Source of the DNA: Nemertoderma westbladi
Taxonomy: Eukaryota > Xenacoelomorpha > Nemertodermatida > Nemertodermatidae
Length of the DNA: 23,821 nt
NCBI GenBank assembly: GCA_032718475.1
Contig: JAUCBJ010005752.1
Span: forward strand, 1-23,821
Direction of reading: 5' to 3'
In this document: positions 1 to 10,200 of the stretch, in pieces
Layout: the number at the start of each line of letters is the position of its first letter
Position numbering within the stretch: the stretch's first letter is position 1
Notes under the pieces: generated by a model
Databases searched by the model: none
Told to the model about the DNA's origin: nothing
What the model saw: only the letters and a program-made list of their open reading frames with translations
Made by a program: the position numbers and the translations under genes

Positions 1-192
1 GATAGATGGGCACCAGAGAACCAGGGAGAGTTCAGAGATTTCCTGGCGGAGCATGTGCCGCGGGCCATGAAGGTGATCTTATGGGACGCCACTAGGGGAA
101 AGCAGCAGGGGCATTCGGAAGGGCCACCTGAGAAGCGATACCAGGAGCTAATTAACACCAGCGCCCAAGGAATCGACCACGGGAATCAGTAG
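1..192 (+). CDS. C-terminal end of an unrecognised reading frame, cut by the window edge
   Basis: Frame 1 is open from the first base to a TAG at 190-192, giving 63 codons with no start in view. The peptide begins DRWAPENQGEFRDFLAEHVP and ends GIDHGNQ. It is hydrophilic, has no membrane segment, and I recognise no domain. About 140 bases later a purine run (GGAGGGGAGA, 326-335) precedes TGTGGGG, a layout that would suit the end of a retroelement polyprotein followed by a polypurine tract and a 3' LTR. That link is inference; the frame could also be open by chance in G+C-rich DNA. Confidence 0.3.
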   Translation, partial: DRWAPENQGEFRDFLAEHVPRAMKVILWDATRGKQQGHSEGPPEKRYQELINTSAQGIDHGNQ

Positions 193-1145
193 GGAAGTAA
201 CGGCAAGGATGAGAGGAGGACAAGAGCAAGGGAGTGGCGACAACCAGGAAGCGACCGAGACAGGACGACAACAGAGGGAAGGAACTGAGAAGGTTCCCAA
301 AGACGGGAGGAGTGGAGTAGGACTCGGAGGGGAGATGTGGGGATGCCTGGAAGGCACCACATGCGAAGTAATACGAACTTCTAAGTGCAAATTTAATAAA
401 AGTGCAGTTAGTATGTACGTATGTAGTAATCAATCATATAATCAATATAATCAATATAATCAAAGTAAGTACTATAGTCATGTAACCTTTTCCAATTAGC
501 TAGTGGGACTGGGAACCAATCGACAACAACAGGAGGACAGGAGACTAGACGTGGCACTACACACTTCACACTTCTTAAGTGCGACAGCACGGAAGGGGAG
601 GGTGAGGCTCGTCAGGAGTGAATGGGACAGAGTGAACAAGGGTTGAGTATAGAACGCAAGGGAGATAGTGAGAGGCGGTGTTGACGCGTGTGGAGAGAAT
701 ACGGGTGCAATTCAAATGTGGGGGGGGGGGAGGAGTAAGAGGCACAGTTGGGGACAAAGAGGTCTGAAGGTAGAGTGGAGTTAGAGTGGAACTAGAGAAG
801 TTAGAGTCAGTTTAGAGTGGAGTGTAGATGCAAAATTGTGTGAGAAGAGTCCACAATTGTCTCAAACCGAGACGCCAGATGTCTTGGTGCTACATAGGTT
901 GCGGTTGCACCAAGAGAGGGTAGTGACATCATACCCAGAGGGAGCGGCCCGGAAAGCCGACTCCGAGAAAAGGACTCCACCCCACACCCGATAGTAGATC
1001 GGGTTCCAGCGGAATTGAAGCGCACTTATGGGAGATGCTATCTTCTCACCGGGGAGATATCATGGGGGGGAGTGTAAGCGGATTCAGTTCCGCTGCATTA
1101 CCCTCATAAATGGAAAGTGGCACATTTTCAGTAATATGTCGGAGG
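193..1145 (+). other. Purine-rich non-coding stretch, possible LTR-element 3' end
   Basis: No gene is visible here. The + strand is strongly purine-biased from about 200 to 830, with degenerate TTAGAGTGGA-type repeats around 771-825, an AATAAA near 394 and an 11-base G run at 720-730. Two places look like polypurine tract plus LTR start: GGAGGGGAGA then TGTGGGG at 336, and a G run then TGTAAGCGG at 1073. Neither can be proved an LTR edge because no second LTR copy lies in the window. Confidence 0.3.
437..463. repeat. 9-bp tandem repeat, three copies
   Basis: TATAATCAA is repeated three times head to tail with no mismatches. It is a short A+T-rich simple repeat inside non-coding DNA and gives several frames a run of Tyr, Asn and Gln codons that should not be read as protein. 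Confidence 0.85.
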
Positions 1146-1173
1146 TACGAGATTGGTGACAACCAATCTCGTA
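1146..1173. repeat. Perfect inverted repeat, 12-bp arms and 4-base loop
   Basis: TACGAGATTGGT (1146-1157) and ACCAATCTCGTA (1162-1173) are exact reverse complements around GACA. The arms would form a stable hairpin in RNA or single-stranded DNA. It lies 73 bases after the putative TGTAAGCGG LTR start, so it may be an LTR or foldback feature, but nothing else shows its role. Confidence 0.85.
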
Positions 1174-1539
1174 TCATAACCAATAACCGGGGACAGCACG
1201 AACCCCAAAGCCACACAAAGGGAGGTTAGAGGTCAAACCACCTCGAGAGGGAGAAATAACCAACAGGGGCCAACAGGGGGGGGGGGGGGAAGCACTCCCA
1301 GAGAGGTGAGAGGCGTGAAGTAGTTTATCAGCCAATAGGAGCGGTGGAGAGCACCCACTGGACAAAGGCCACAGTAGTGTAGAAATGATTACACATATAT
1401 TGTCAGTATAGTTAGTTACCAGTTCAGTCATCAGCTTGAGTGCAGACCGTTGACATCCTTCACCGTCACCAACGTCACCATCACCGATATATCCTACCTC
1501 CCTACCGTAATCATTTAGAAACTGATGATTCTGTTTGCA
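1174..1539. other. No gene seen; contains a 14-base G run
   Basis: A minus-strand frame stays open across this stretch (to 1174), but after the methyltransferase-like part ends near 1540 its residues resemble nothing I know. A G run occupies 1276-1289. The sequence may be decayed downstream parts of the neighbouring FAM86-like pseudogene or unrelated intergenic DNA. Confidence 0.4.
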
Positions 1540-2009
1540 TTGAGAAGACTTCAAGTTGAGGCTGTTAATGCAAATATTCTTGCGTAAATTCTCCACACCG
1601 CATCCCAACTCTAGGATTCGTTTACCGTCCGTTATATAGATGGAGTCGCGCACTCACCCATTCCGTCAGCGAGAATCCCGTAGGCCAGCTAACCAACCCG
1701 GTAGTTCCCCCAGAAAGGGTGACAACTAACGTAAGCCCGGAAGCAGTTCGTCTGCGAATCAGGTCGAGCCATAAGCGGAGAGAATCTTTCATACACCATG
1801 TCGCTAACTTCGGTAACATTATCAAGGAGAAACTTGAGGAAGTTTATATGATAAGTTCTCGAGGGTGGGAATTCCTTCGCTTTTGGGTGGTCCACCGTTA
1901 GTTTCAGTATAGTGTACTGGACCGATACGTCGCTGTTGCTATGGATATTAATGACGTCTTTAAATATTCCTGTCAACGGCCTCACAGAAAGGAAGTGTTT
2001 CGTTAACAT
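1540..2009 (-). pseudogene. FAM86/EEF2KMT-like lysine methyltransferase pseudogene fragment
   Basis: Three minus-strand frames used in succession resemble FAM86/EEF2KMT, the enzyme that methylates a lysine of translation elongation factor 2. From 2009 a frame beginning MLTKHFLSVRPLTG carries the family's N-terminal region (KLTVDHPKAKEFPPS, MVYERFSPLMA). Near 1740 the match moves to a second frame (VTLSGGTTGLVSW, LTEWVS), and near 1650 to a third (RILELGCGV, the SAM-binding glycine motif, then ENLRKNICINSLNL). Compared with the family as I recall it, seven or eight residues are missing between VTLS and GTTGLV, and about 30 between LELGCGV and ENLRKN. The frame changes fall within a few bases, too short for introns. 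The catalytic second half is not recognisable. Identification is from remembered family motifs, not a search; the start is the first in-frame ATG before the similarity. Confidence 0.62.
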
Positions 2010-2087
2010 GGATATAGATTGAGTAGCTGATGTCTGGTTGGAAATTGGATGTGAGGGATAAGGGGGATCGCGACGCGACCTGCTTCC

Positions 2088-2101
2088 GTTGCCATGGAAA
2101 C
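2088..2101. promoter_or_regulatory. RFX X-box motif
   Basis: GTTGCCATGGAAAC fits the RFX-factor X-box, with half sites GTTGCC and GGAAAC (inverted GTTTCC) around AT. It lies about 80 bases upstream of the first ATG of the FAM86-like pseudogene, in a short G+C-rich patch that looks promoter-like. It could instead serve a gene transcribed rightwards, although I see no convincing one there. Confidence 0.5.
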
Positions 2102-2734
2102 ATCAGACACCCTCCCTCAGTATGCATGACATCCCCGATCCCATCTACAGTAGGTATTCAGGAATTTATTTAATTATTTAATATGTAATTAATAAATAAC
2201 AAACAGTAAAGTTTGAGCTACCAGCAAGCTACTCAGATATAGGTACAGGTACTGAAGTAATGTATTCAAGCTTCTACAATCCGCCTATTGGAAGATGCTG
2301 ACAGCTGACACCAGCTTAAACTACGGTAACTTTGAATTTCCCGCGTGTCTCATTGTGTATAGTTAGATGGTTATTTTAAAAAATCTTGTGCTATAGGTAG
2401 GGGGAACATAGTAATTTTTTCGTAACCGAACCACCGCAGAGGAAAACTTCTCGGTGTCAGAAATTTTATTATTATTATTATTAACACAGCGAAATATTAT
2501 AAAATGAATTAAAATTGTCACCGGAGAAAAACAACTAGGTACACTTACGGTATAAACCAGGTACACTCATAGTTGCTAAGCAAACACAGAAGAAAATAAC
2601 AACATTTAGACAACACACAAGATTTAAAAGCAGTAATTAAGGCAGTACGATTGTTTGTTTGGAAACATTTAAATTGAAAAAATTGAAAAATCCGGCCAGG
2701 CCACCAGTAAGAAAAGGTGTCGATCTATCATCAT
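2102..2734. other. A+T-rich intergenic DNA, no gene seen
   Basis: The stretch contains TTTATT/AATAAT-type low-complexity patches (2160-2210) and an (ATT) run near 2466-2480. Its open frames are short and resemble nothing. Confidence 0.5.
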
Positions 2735-3230
2735 ACCGAATTTCGTAGCATTTTATTGAAATTTGAAAAAAATTAGGGGGGGGGGGGGGGGGGCTCCGAC
2801 CCCCTAAAATTGGTTGTTGTATGAAGGGTTATGGTGTAAGCAAGGCCCGTTTCGGCGCTGCTTTTTTATGTAAGGTATTCTGAGCTTTTTTGAGCTGTTT
2901 TTCTAGCTTTTTTGAGCTTTTTTTCTATCTTATTTTTAGATAGATTATTTATTATCATTCTGAAGTAGACAAATGCACAAAGTCCAGAGAAACGCATCTG
3001 GAACTGATAATAACTACACACAATAATACCAGCTTTCTAACTGGAACCTATAAATCAATGTAAGATTGAAGAATAAAATATTGCAGTGTAACTTGTGAAA
3101 TATCGTCAGAGATACCTTTTTCAAACGCTTGTAGCTAAAGTCAAATTTCATGCAATCTCATTACGATTTGTATAAAAATTTGGGGGGGGGGGGGGGTCAT
3201 GTACCTGAATAACGACACTATATTCCAGGA
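2735..3230 (+). repeat. Two diverged copies of a dispersed repeat with a long G run
   Basis: Both copies share a pattern: a segment like AATTTC..GCA....ATT.. followed by an A-rich stretch and a G homopolymer. The first has 18 G at 2776-2793, the second 15 G at 3182-3196. The second also contains GAAGAATAA...TGAAATATCGTCAGAGA near 3067 and AACGACACTAT..TCCAGGACATG after the G run. Both of these recur at 16947-16999 and 17420-17445, and an inverted version of the core lies at 16611-16660. This is probably a non-autonomous transposon family; I cannot place its ends. Confidence 0.6.
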
Positions 3231-3273
3231 CATGCTGTAACCGGTGTGGATTGTGACCCTAACTGGCTTCTTG

Positions 3274-3278
3274 ATACC
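3274..3278. repeat. Target-site duplication, left copy
   Basis: ATACC lies immediately outside the TG end of the 3' LTR and is repeated exactly at the far side of the element. Confidence 0.88.
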
Positions 3279-4676
3279 TGTTCGCGCTTTTAAGACCTTT
3301 GGCAGTTTAACCCGCCAAATCTATATGTCTTCTAGGTTATAAATCGACTTTAGCCTATGACAAGTATTTGACACAAATAAATCCAACATTAGCCGAAGCC
3401 AGTCTATGCGCGACCATTCACCCGCTGGATATACCCGAGAGACTGGATTCGGATGCTTTAATTTGATTGCGGTGCAGGCCTACCGTACTATTCGATTGAT
3501 CGTTAATATAATTCCTGACAAATATCATTCACTTTCGGGAAATATTAGCAGTTCCTTTAGGACGTGGCGCTCTATCTATATAAACAGAGCTATGGCTTAC
3601 ACTAAACACAACGGAATGGATTATAAGTTACACATAAGGAGCATTCTTTAGGAGATGCTTTGTTACGCGGACAAGCACATACAGACTATTGCACACCGCT
3701 GCACAGTGAATTGCCGATAGTCACTGATTTTAATCATATATAAAGAGAATAGCAACCGACATTTGTAGGGCCTATAAAATAGCATTCAATTCACTACAAA
3801 CCACGATAATATAAGTCGCAATTGCTATATGTAACTGGTCTCTCTAACCTTAGTGTATCAAGAAGATCGGGGTTTCTGATCGTTTATCGTTATTCTCTAA
3901 ATAACAATATGTAAACAACTGATACAATTAATAACAAACAGTAAATAGCAGTAAATAATGTGCAATACAGCAGTAGGTACCGTACCGTACCGTACCGTAC
4001 CGTACCGTACCGTACTGTACCGTACCGTACCGTACCGTACCGTACCGTACCGTACCGTACCGTACCGTACCGTACCGTACCGTACCGTACCGTACCGTAC
4101 CGTACCGTACCGTACTGTACCGTACCGTACCGTACTGTACCGTACCGTACCGTACCGTACCGTACCGTACCGTACCGTACCGTACCGTACCGTACCGTAC
4201 CGTACCGTACCGTACCGTACCGGTCCACTGCGCCGGTAACAGTTATGTGTTCTTATAATTAAAGCCGTTCTAATGTTGGAATAAAACAGAATAATTCCAT
4301 AGCCGATGTTCATGGCATCAGGAAAACCAACACACTGAACCCTGTGAGCTGTTGCAGGTAGCTTTCAACACAAAGAGGAAAAGCTCTCATTGGCAGAGCT
4401 CCATATTCCACAGATTCCACGAATGTCTAAATGCCGAACTATTCGGGTTTTTGCAGCCCTTAGCCAACACACAGGATGAATCACTCTGCTTGGTTGACCT
4501 TGCTCTGGTTGGTTGATCGAACAGAACAAAGAGGCCATACGTACAGCAAATCAGCCAATCAGCCGGTAGCTTGCATCATTTGAGTTAGGGAGGTTTTCTT
4601 TAGAGTATTTGAGTGCATTGAGGGAAACTGGATTGCGAAGCAAAAGGGCCAGTTATATCCCACAAAAGCTTTTACA
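3279..4676 (-). repeat. 3' LTR of the BEL/Pao element (1398 bp)
   Basis: On the + strand it runs TGTTCGCGC to AAGCTTTTACA; read with the element it begins TGTAAAAGC and ends GCGCGAACA. It matches 14048-16245 base for base except for eight substitutions (for example at 3420, 3612 and 3639) and the length of its GTACC array. TATATAAA boxes are visible at about 3576 and 3736, but on the + strand, opposite to the coding direction. An 81-codon + strand frame inside it (3406-3651) recurs in the other LTR simply because the LTR is duplicated, and I do not treat it as a gene. Confidence 0.93.
3977..4221. repeat. (GTACC)49 pentanucleotide array inside the 3' LTR
   Basis: Forty-nine GTACC units, three of them changed to CTGTAC-type interruptions (near 4015, 4115 and 4135). 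None of the six frames contains a stop, which explains long Tyr-Arg-Thr-Val-Pro or Arg-Tyr-Gly-Thr-Val frames here; they are not genes. Confidence 0.97.
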
Positions 4677-4690
4677 CCGCTCCCAGAAAA
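4677..4690 (-). promoter_or_regulatory. Candidate polypurine tract before the 3' LTR
   Basis: On the minus strand TGGGAGCGG directly abuts TGTAAAAGC, the start of the 3' LTR. Purine-rich sequence at this spot primes plus-strand DNA synthesis in LTR retroelements. The tract is short and contains one C, so the call rests mainly on position. Confidence 0.55.
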
Positions 4691-4754
4691 TGGGATTTAA
4701 TTCTATAAAATATAAAAAATCACAGTTTCTAAAATATAAAAATACTCTAAACAG

Positions 4755-6279
4755 TTAGTCTTTCTTGCGTGGACGGCGTTTACGCAGTTTTTTAAAGCTA
4801 GCAAGAGTCCTTTTCTCTTTGGGGGGAGCCACTTTACTAGGAGGGCTATAACTCCTGGGTGAAGGGTGCAATATAATTGCATCAGAAGGTGTAGGATTAT
4901 GGTCGGGGTATCCGCCGTTTCGATATGCTTCTCCTTGAGCTGATTTTCCTCCGCTCGTAGCTGGATACGTTCATCCAAAAACTCTCGCAGAGAATAGGGT
5001 CGTCCAAGTTCGATAACTTCTTAGAGATTCTGGATTTCCCGATCGAACTGAGATAAAGTTACTTTGTTTACCGCTTGGACTTGCTAGTGCAATTTACGTT
5101 TATCTGAACAAGCGTAAGTTCCTTTTCTGATCTTTGTAGAATAGCGTCTAACTCATTTGGTACAACGCTCTCCGCCACTTTGGTGACAGGTTATATCGTG
5201 TTAAGCCGGGACGATGGTAAGGGTTAAACGGCGATATTAAATGTCCGCGTCCCAATCCGGCTAGGTAGGATGGGCTAAAAGCTAGGAAGCCCACAACCGG
5301 GGTGCCACCGACTAATTGTTAGGGTAACACTAGATCTTTGAACAGTGAGTACAGCTCGGGAGGATCCGTCATACTAATAGGATCAAGAGTCTGAGGTCTC
5401 ACTAGGGAATGAGGAGGTCTGATCGAGTATTCCGAAACTCTGATCATTGGTTTATTTAAGGATCGTCTGAGTCGAACGAGCATAGGTGATACGTCAAACA
5501 AATTTCGCTCGAAACTCCCGCAAGTATAGCGAGTAAAACCGTGTTTAGTGCAACGTCTCCGTGGATGTTTATGTCTTTCCGTTTGTTGGTTGGGTCTAGG
5601 GCATTCATCGCAATAATACCAAAGACGCACGTCTTGTAGGGGAAACGCGAGTGATCTTTCTCCAGCTTACAATATTCCTCCATCTGTTCGAAGCTATCCG
5701 GTACAACAGGTAGCGGTCGATCGGCGGTAAGATACATCATAGTGGAATAGAGCCGTTTGAGTTCTACCATGCGGTCATGATATATACCTTGAGGATATCG
5801 AGTTTCTAGATTCTGTTGACTGGTAATATCGAGATATGTTTCTCTCAAGAATTCCAGATATTTTGGTGAAGTCGCTGCGTTTATCCGGCTCTTCAGCATC
5901 TTCACTTTCGAGTCGGTTTCGAATAGAATTTTCGTGTTCGAGTCTCAGTTTATCGTTCCGCTTCCGCTGGGTATGATATTTAAATAAAACCATTTCCCTT
6001 TTGGTGTCTATATCGTTCGTATCGTGTAGGTCGATAGGATGACCAGTAGTTAAGAAGTCCATATACGTACCATTTACGACGCGCACAGTGAGCGGTGAAT
6101 TTTCTACAGTCCAACCCACGCGCAAGTTGCTCCCGGGACATTGGCGGTTAGATATAACGACCATCGTCCTCCGTAGTAGTTGGACCAGCGTCGCCGCGTA
6201 TCAAGCTATCAACATACGCTTGTAACGGTAGAGTATATCGCTCCCTGATACCAAGATCATCTTCTATCAACTCAATCAT
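4755..6279 (-). pseudogene. Decayed extra gene of the retrotransposon, function unknown
   Basis: Downstream of the integrase scrap, where some BEL elements carry an extra or env-like ORF, about 500 codons can be followed through shifting frames. An ATG at 6279-6277 starts MIELIEDDLGIRERY. Frame changes occur near 6170, 5905, 5635, 5190 and 4900, with in-frame stops near 5319, 5085 and 5030, before a basic end (FKKLRKRRPRKKD) and a TAA at 4757-4755. A Cys/His cluster lies around 5500-5630 (YYCDECPRPNQQ, then RRCTKHGFTRYTC) and may have bound zinc. A charged, coiled-coil-like stretch lies near 4900-4978. No signal peptide or clear membrane segment is seen, which argues against an envelope glycoprotein. 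I do not recognise the family. Confidence 0.55.
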
Positions 6280-6964
6280 ATCTGCTATATAAGTTTATCC
6301 ATATTATAATGAGTTTATATTTAGGCGAGCGGGCGTCGCTGCCTACCCCTCTCTGCCCCCGGACAGTGCGAGATCCTCAGCGCTGGTGTACTTTCGCCGA
6401 TGTGCCTATCGCCAACGTCGTAGCTGCACAACGACTACAACAACCAGCACGAGTCACTCCACCGTCCGTCCCAAAGGCTTAGATATACTTCAGGTTCTTA
6501 CTGGAGAGTTAGGGCTACTTTCACAATTGCGACTCGCTACTGTAAACACACCTTAGTAGTAACATTCACCTACAAACGCACAAATTCCACGTAACTGTCA
6601 CAAATGGTACACATTCTATCACACATTCGGGTCATTTGTCCGTTAGTCAAGTGCCTTCCAGAATGTCACGTTGTTATTATGTATCCTTGGATACTAGCGG
6701 TGTGCTATTTATTCCGTATGCTATTCAATGAGCAAGCTTTTTATTGTTCTGTTAACTCGCTTCTAATTCTAGCGTGGTTGTTGCTATGGTGACATTATGG
6801 AAAGCTAGCGGTAGAATTAGGGTAATTCCCATGCATACAGATCTGGGATGCTATTTAATAGTAAGTCTTTAATGGTCAATATCATCTTTATATATGATTT
6901 TATGAATTTTATCGGCTATTGACTATATATTGGAGATTCTCGCACACTAATACACTTAATACTG
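6280..6964 (-). other. Spacer with G+C-rich island and TATA-like site upstream of the decayed gene
   Basis: From about 6325 to 6600 the base composition is clearly richer in G+C than its surroundings. On the minus strand a TATAAA-type sequence (6320-6314) sits about 35 bases before the ATG at 6279. This could be a private promoter for the extra gene. Frames open here on the + strand without an ATG seem due to composition. The stretch 6834-6850 contains CATACAGATCTGGG, shared with the second BEL element at 22105. Confidence 0.35.
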
Positions 6965-7246
6965 TTAAAGGGACATCACGCTACTATATGTATTATTTAA
7001 TATACGGTATGAGAGCAATATCGCACGAAGCAATGTCAGTGTGAAGAGGCAAGTCGTTTCCAAGATATTCCTAGATATTTGTTGGATTAGGGAGGTGGTC
7101 GTGGGAAGAGTATCTTGCCTTCCATAGTTTCCGGACAGTTTTCGGTCTCTTTCCAGTAAACATAAACGACCAGCTGGGCGATTGAGTGGTTGTGTTACTT
7201 TCTCCGCTCCCTTGGCCTGTCTAATCTCAGCCGGGTATAAGGTGGG
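6965..7246 (-). pseudogene. Remnant of the BEL integrase C-terminus (DUF5641 end)
   Basis: In a frame shifted relative to the Gag-protease ORF, the minus strand reads RQAKGAEKVTQPLNRP then GRLCLLERDRKLSGNYGRQ. The intact integrase at 22654-23820 ends with the closely similar RLCLLEIPREQTGNYGQQ, which identifies this as the last part of the integrase C-terminal domain. The catalytic core, zinc-binding region and most of the C-terminal domain are absent. The remnant follows directly on the long ORF, whose TGA lies just past the deletion junction. Beyond GRQDTLP the frame runs on to 6965 without recognisable content. Confidence 0.72.
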
Positions 7247-10200
7247 GAGGCCATTCATCTTCTTTACTTAGGAAGTCGGGTTCACCTAACCAGTCTGGAG
7301 TATCTGTCAGTTCTTGAGGAGTTGCTCCTCTGGAGGCGATGTCGGCTAGATTAATCGTCTCGGGGCAATGTCTCCATTGATCTACATTGGAGTTAATATC
7401 GTCATTATCTGAGGAGTATGGTGTTCCCTCAGTTGGATCGTCTAACTCACTGCTCTCATCTTCCCATTCTCTTACTTGATATACCTGATCTTTCGGTAAT
7501 CTTTCCATGAGAGTTCTACGGGAAGGGCCAGTAAAGTACCAACCCACTCTAGTTCTTCCCGCATAAGCTTGTAGTGGTTGCGGTTGAGCAGGCCGTTTCT
7601 CCAATGTCTCGAGCGCTTCATGCGCATTTTGACCGATGAGTATTTGGACTCCAGGGTAATCGGTGTTGAATCTAGGTATTTCAAGCTGCTGGGTGAAATC
7701 GTCCTCATCCCAGTTATAAGGTTCCACTTGGCTGGTAGCGAAGTTCTTTATCGCTACCATTTTTACTGACCTTATGCTGTGTTCTCCTAGTTCATCCTGG
7801 GGGTTGGACAACGCGCCTACATGGTAGTATGTAGTTACTGTGGATTTCCAAACCTGCATAATTCCTGAAATGTTCAACTTAGTTTGGAACTTGGGTTGTC
7901 CAGCAAAGATATCTTCGGCTAGTTCTTTGTCGATGAATGTTCCTGTGCTACCGGAGTCAAGGAGGGCGTTCACTATATAACTCCTTTTAGGTCCGTGGAT
8001 CCTTAACTGTACTACAGGAAATTCTCGGATTCCTACATTGGAAGTTGGCGCTTTCCAAGATGGTTGTCGATTAGAAGTAGTTAGGGGGAGCTCACTGTCG
8101 GTTTCCTTCTCATACGTAAGTGCTCGATACACTGCGGTATTTATTAAGTAACAGGATTCGTTTTCGTCTGAGAATTCGTCCGTATAGAATCCTTCCATCT
8201 CAGAACTTTGGTCAGTGTCGTTCACATCACTGAATTGGACATGTAGTTTGGACTCACTTACCTGACTCGGGCTGTTTCTTTCGAATTCGGTGTGCAACAA
8301 AATATGATGTTTCGCGCCGCACTTCGCACACCTTGCGTCGTAGTAACAGGTTCGCCGTTGGTGTCCTCGTCTGAGACAATTATAACACAACCGCTTATCC
8401 CACATGACTTCACGTCTATCCTTTAATGATTTCTTTAGGAATTCATTACACACATTTAAACGGTGGGGCCCGTCGCACAACACACATTTGGGCATGATGT
8501 TACTTACTTTAACATGTGCTGTGTGGTGCACGCTCGTTCTTTCCTCGGGCTTTCTTCCGTGAATTCTTTTAGGAGACGTGGGAGGAGTTTTTCTTACCTG
8601 TTCTCTCCTGTCATTGGTTCGAGACTTGAATTTACTTACGTCCTTAGGCGTTTTGTTTACATAGTAAGATCTTTCAGTGTCTTTCCCGCTGTCTTCTTCT
8701 TGAGAAGCCTGGCTTTCGCCATCGTCGGTATAACACACTGGTGTTACCTTTCTCCTAGAAACGGGTTTCTCACTTACCTTATTTTCCGTTGTCTTCTCTC
8801 TGGACTGCTTTAGGAGCTGTAGTTTTACCTCGCTATCCAAGAATGACATGAGATCAGCCATGGTAGGGTCTCGTCGTTGTTGCTCCATCATATATAATAC
8901 TTTCTTGTCCCAGCGTGTACCTACTCCACCCTTTGGCAGAGTTGATGTTAAGGCTCCTACAACCATAGAATTCTGGTATTCACGAGACTTACCTAACCAA
9001 TCTAGCTGTCTACAGATCTCCTGAATCTCGTCGGAAAACTCTATAATCCCGCTGCTAAGAAACTTTCGGGGCGCCATTAATTTTGCATACAAATACCTAG
9101 CTATGTTATTCCTATTACCATACCTGATGTTTAGTGTATCCCAAACTTGTCTTAATCCATCTGGATGTCCAATAAACTTTAACGCCATTAACTTGGGAGA
9201 TCCTTCCAAGCACTCGATGAGGAATCTAAGTTTCTCTCCGTTAGATAGCACAGAGTTCTGTATGTTATCTTTGTAATATTCATTAAAAGGTAACCATTTC
9301 ATCTCATCTCCATTGAACTTGACGATCTCTCCCACCTTTACCGCTTGACGGGCTTCGGTTCTAGCCATTTGACGCGTAAAACTTTCTTGGGCCATCGTGT
9401 TATTTAATATCGAGTTATCGGTATATAAATTTCTCGGATTATGATCAGGTCTATAGGGAATATCATTATCAACAGGTCTATAATTACCCTTAATAGGGTT
9501 CACTATAGGAGTTTCTACTTCGCTAGCAGTATAGATGCGTGTAGGCTCCACACCTTGCGCATGAAATACTTCAGACCTAACAGGTTGACACATTGTTACC
9601 GGGGTTGGTGGTATACCCTTTTGTGTATTTACTAATTTATCGCGTTCTAACGCGATACTTTGCTGCACTTCTTGCAACTCTAACCTACTCTCTCTAATTG
9701 TTCCCTTTAACTGCTGCACAGTTCCCTCCATCTCCTGGGCCTGCTGAGAGGAGTGAGAATGTTGTTCCCTCAGCTGTCCGAGCAGGAGACCCATCTCCCG
9801 TCGTCCCTCATCTACCCACTCGACCGCCGAAGCGGGAGGCGCCAACGTTGTAGCGGGCGGACGAGGGACAACGGGCGACAAGTCATGAATATTTCGCTCG
9901 GAGTCCAGGACATGAACAATTTCAGGGGTGGTTCTGTGGGGCACAGGTAGCTTCGTGCTGTGCAGAGGGAATTTAGAGGTAGGTTCAGGGAGTACAGGTG
10001 TCTCTATCACCGAAGGGGTGGCTTCGAGAACAGGCCTAATTATTTCAGGCTCATCTACTATAGTAGGGAGTCTTTCTATGTTAATTATTTGGTCTGTGGG
10101 TTCTATACTACCTAAGTTTGTGTTATTTAGTTGCCTTCTAACAGCTGGGGGCAAATCAGGCAATTTCTGACGGTGGGACCTTCTTCTACGTCTGCTTAGA

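Noticed and set aside
3406-3651. 81-codon + strand frame present twice (also 14175-14420)
   Set aside because: It is duplicated only because it lies in the LTRs, runs against the element's coding direction, and resembles no protein.
4755-6279. Envelope glycoprotein gene
   Set aside because: It has the position of an env gene, but no signal peptide, transmembrane segment or recognisable fusion region is visible.
6342-6555. + strand frames without ATG in the G+C-rich island
   Set aside because: Two overlapping frames are open at once, as expected from composition, and neither resembles a protein.
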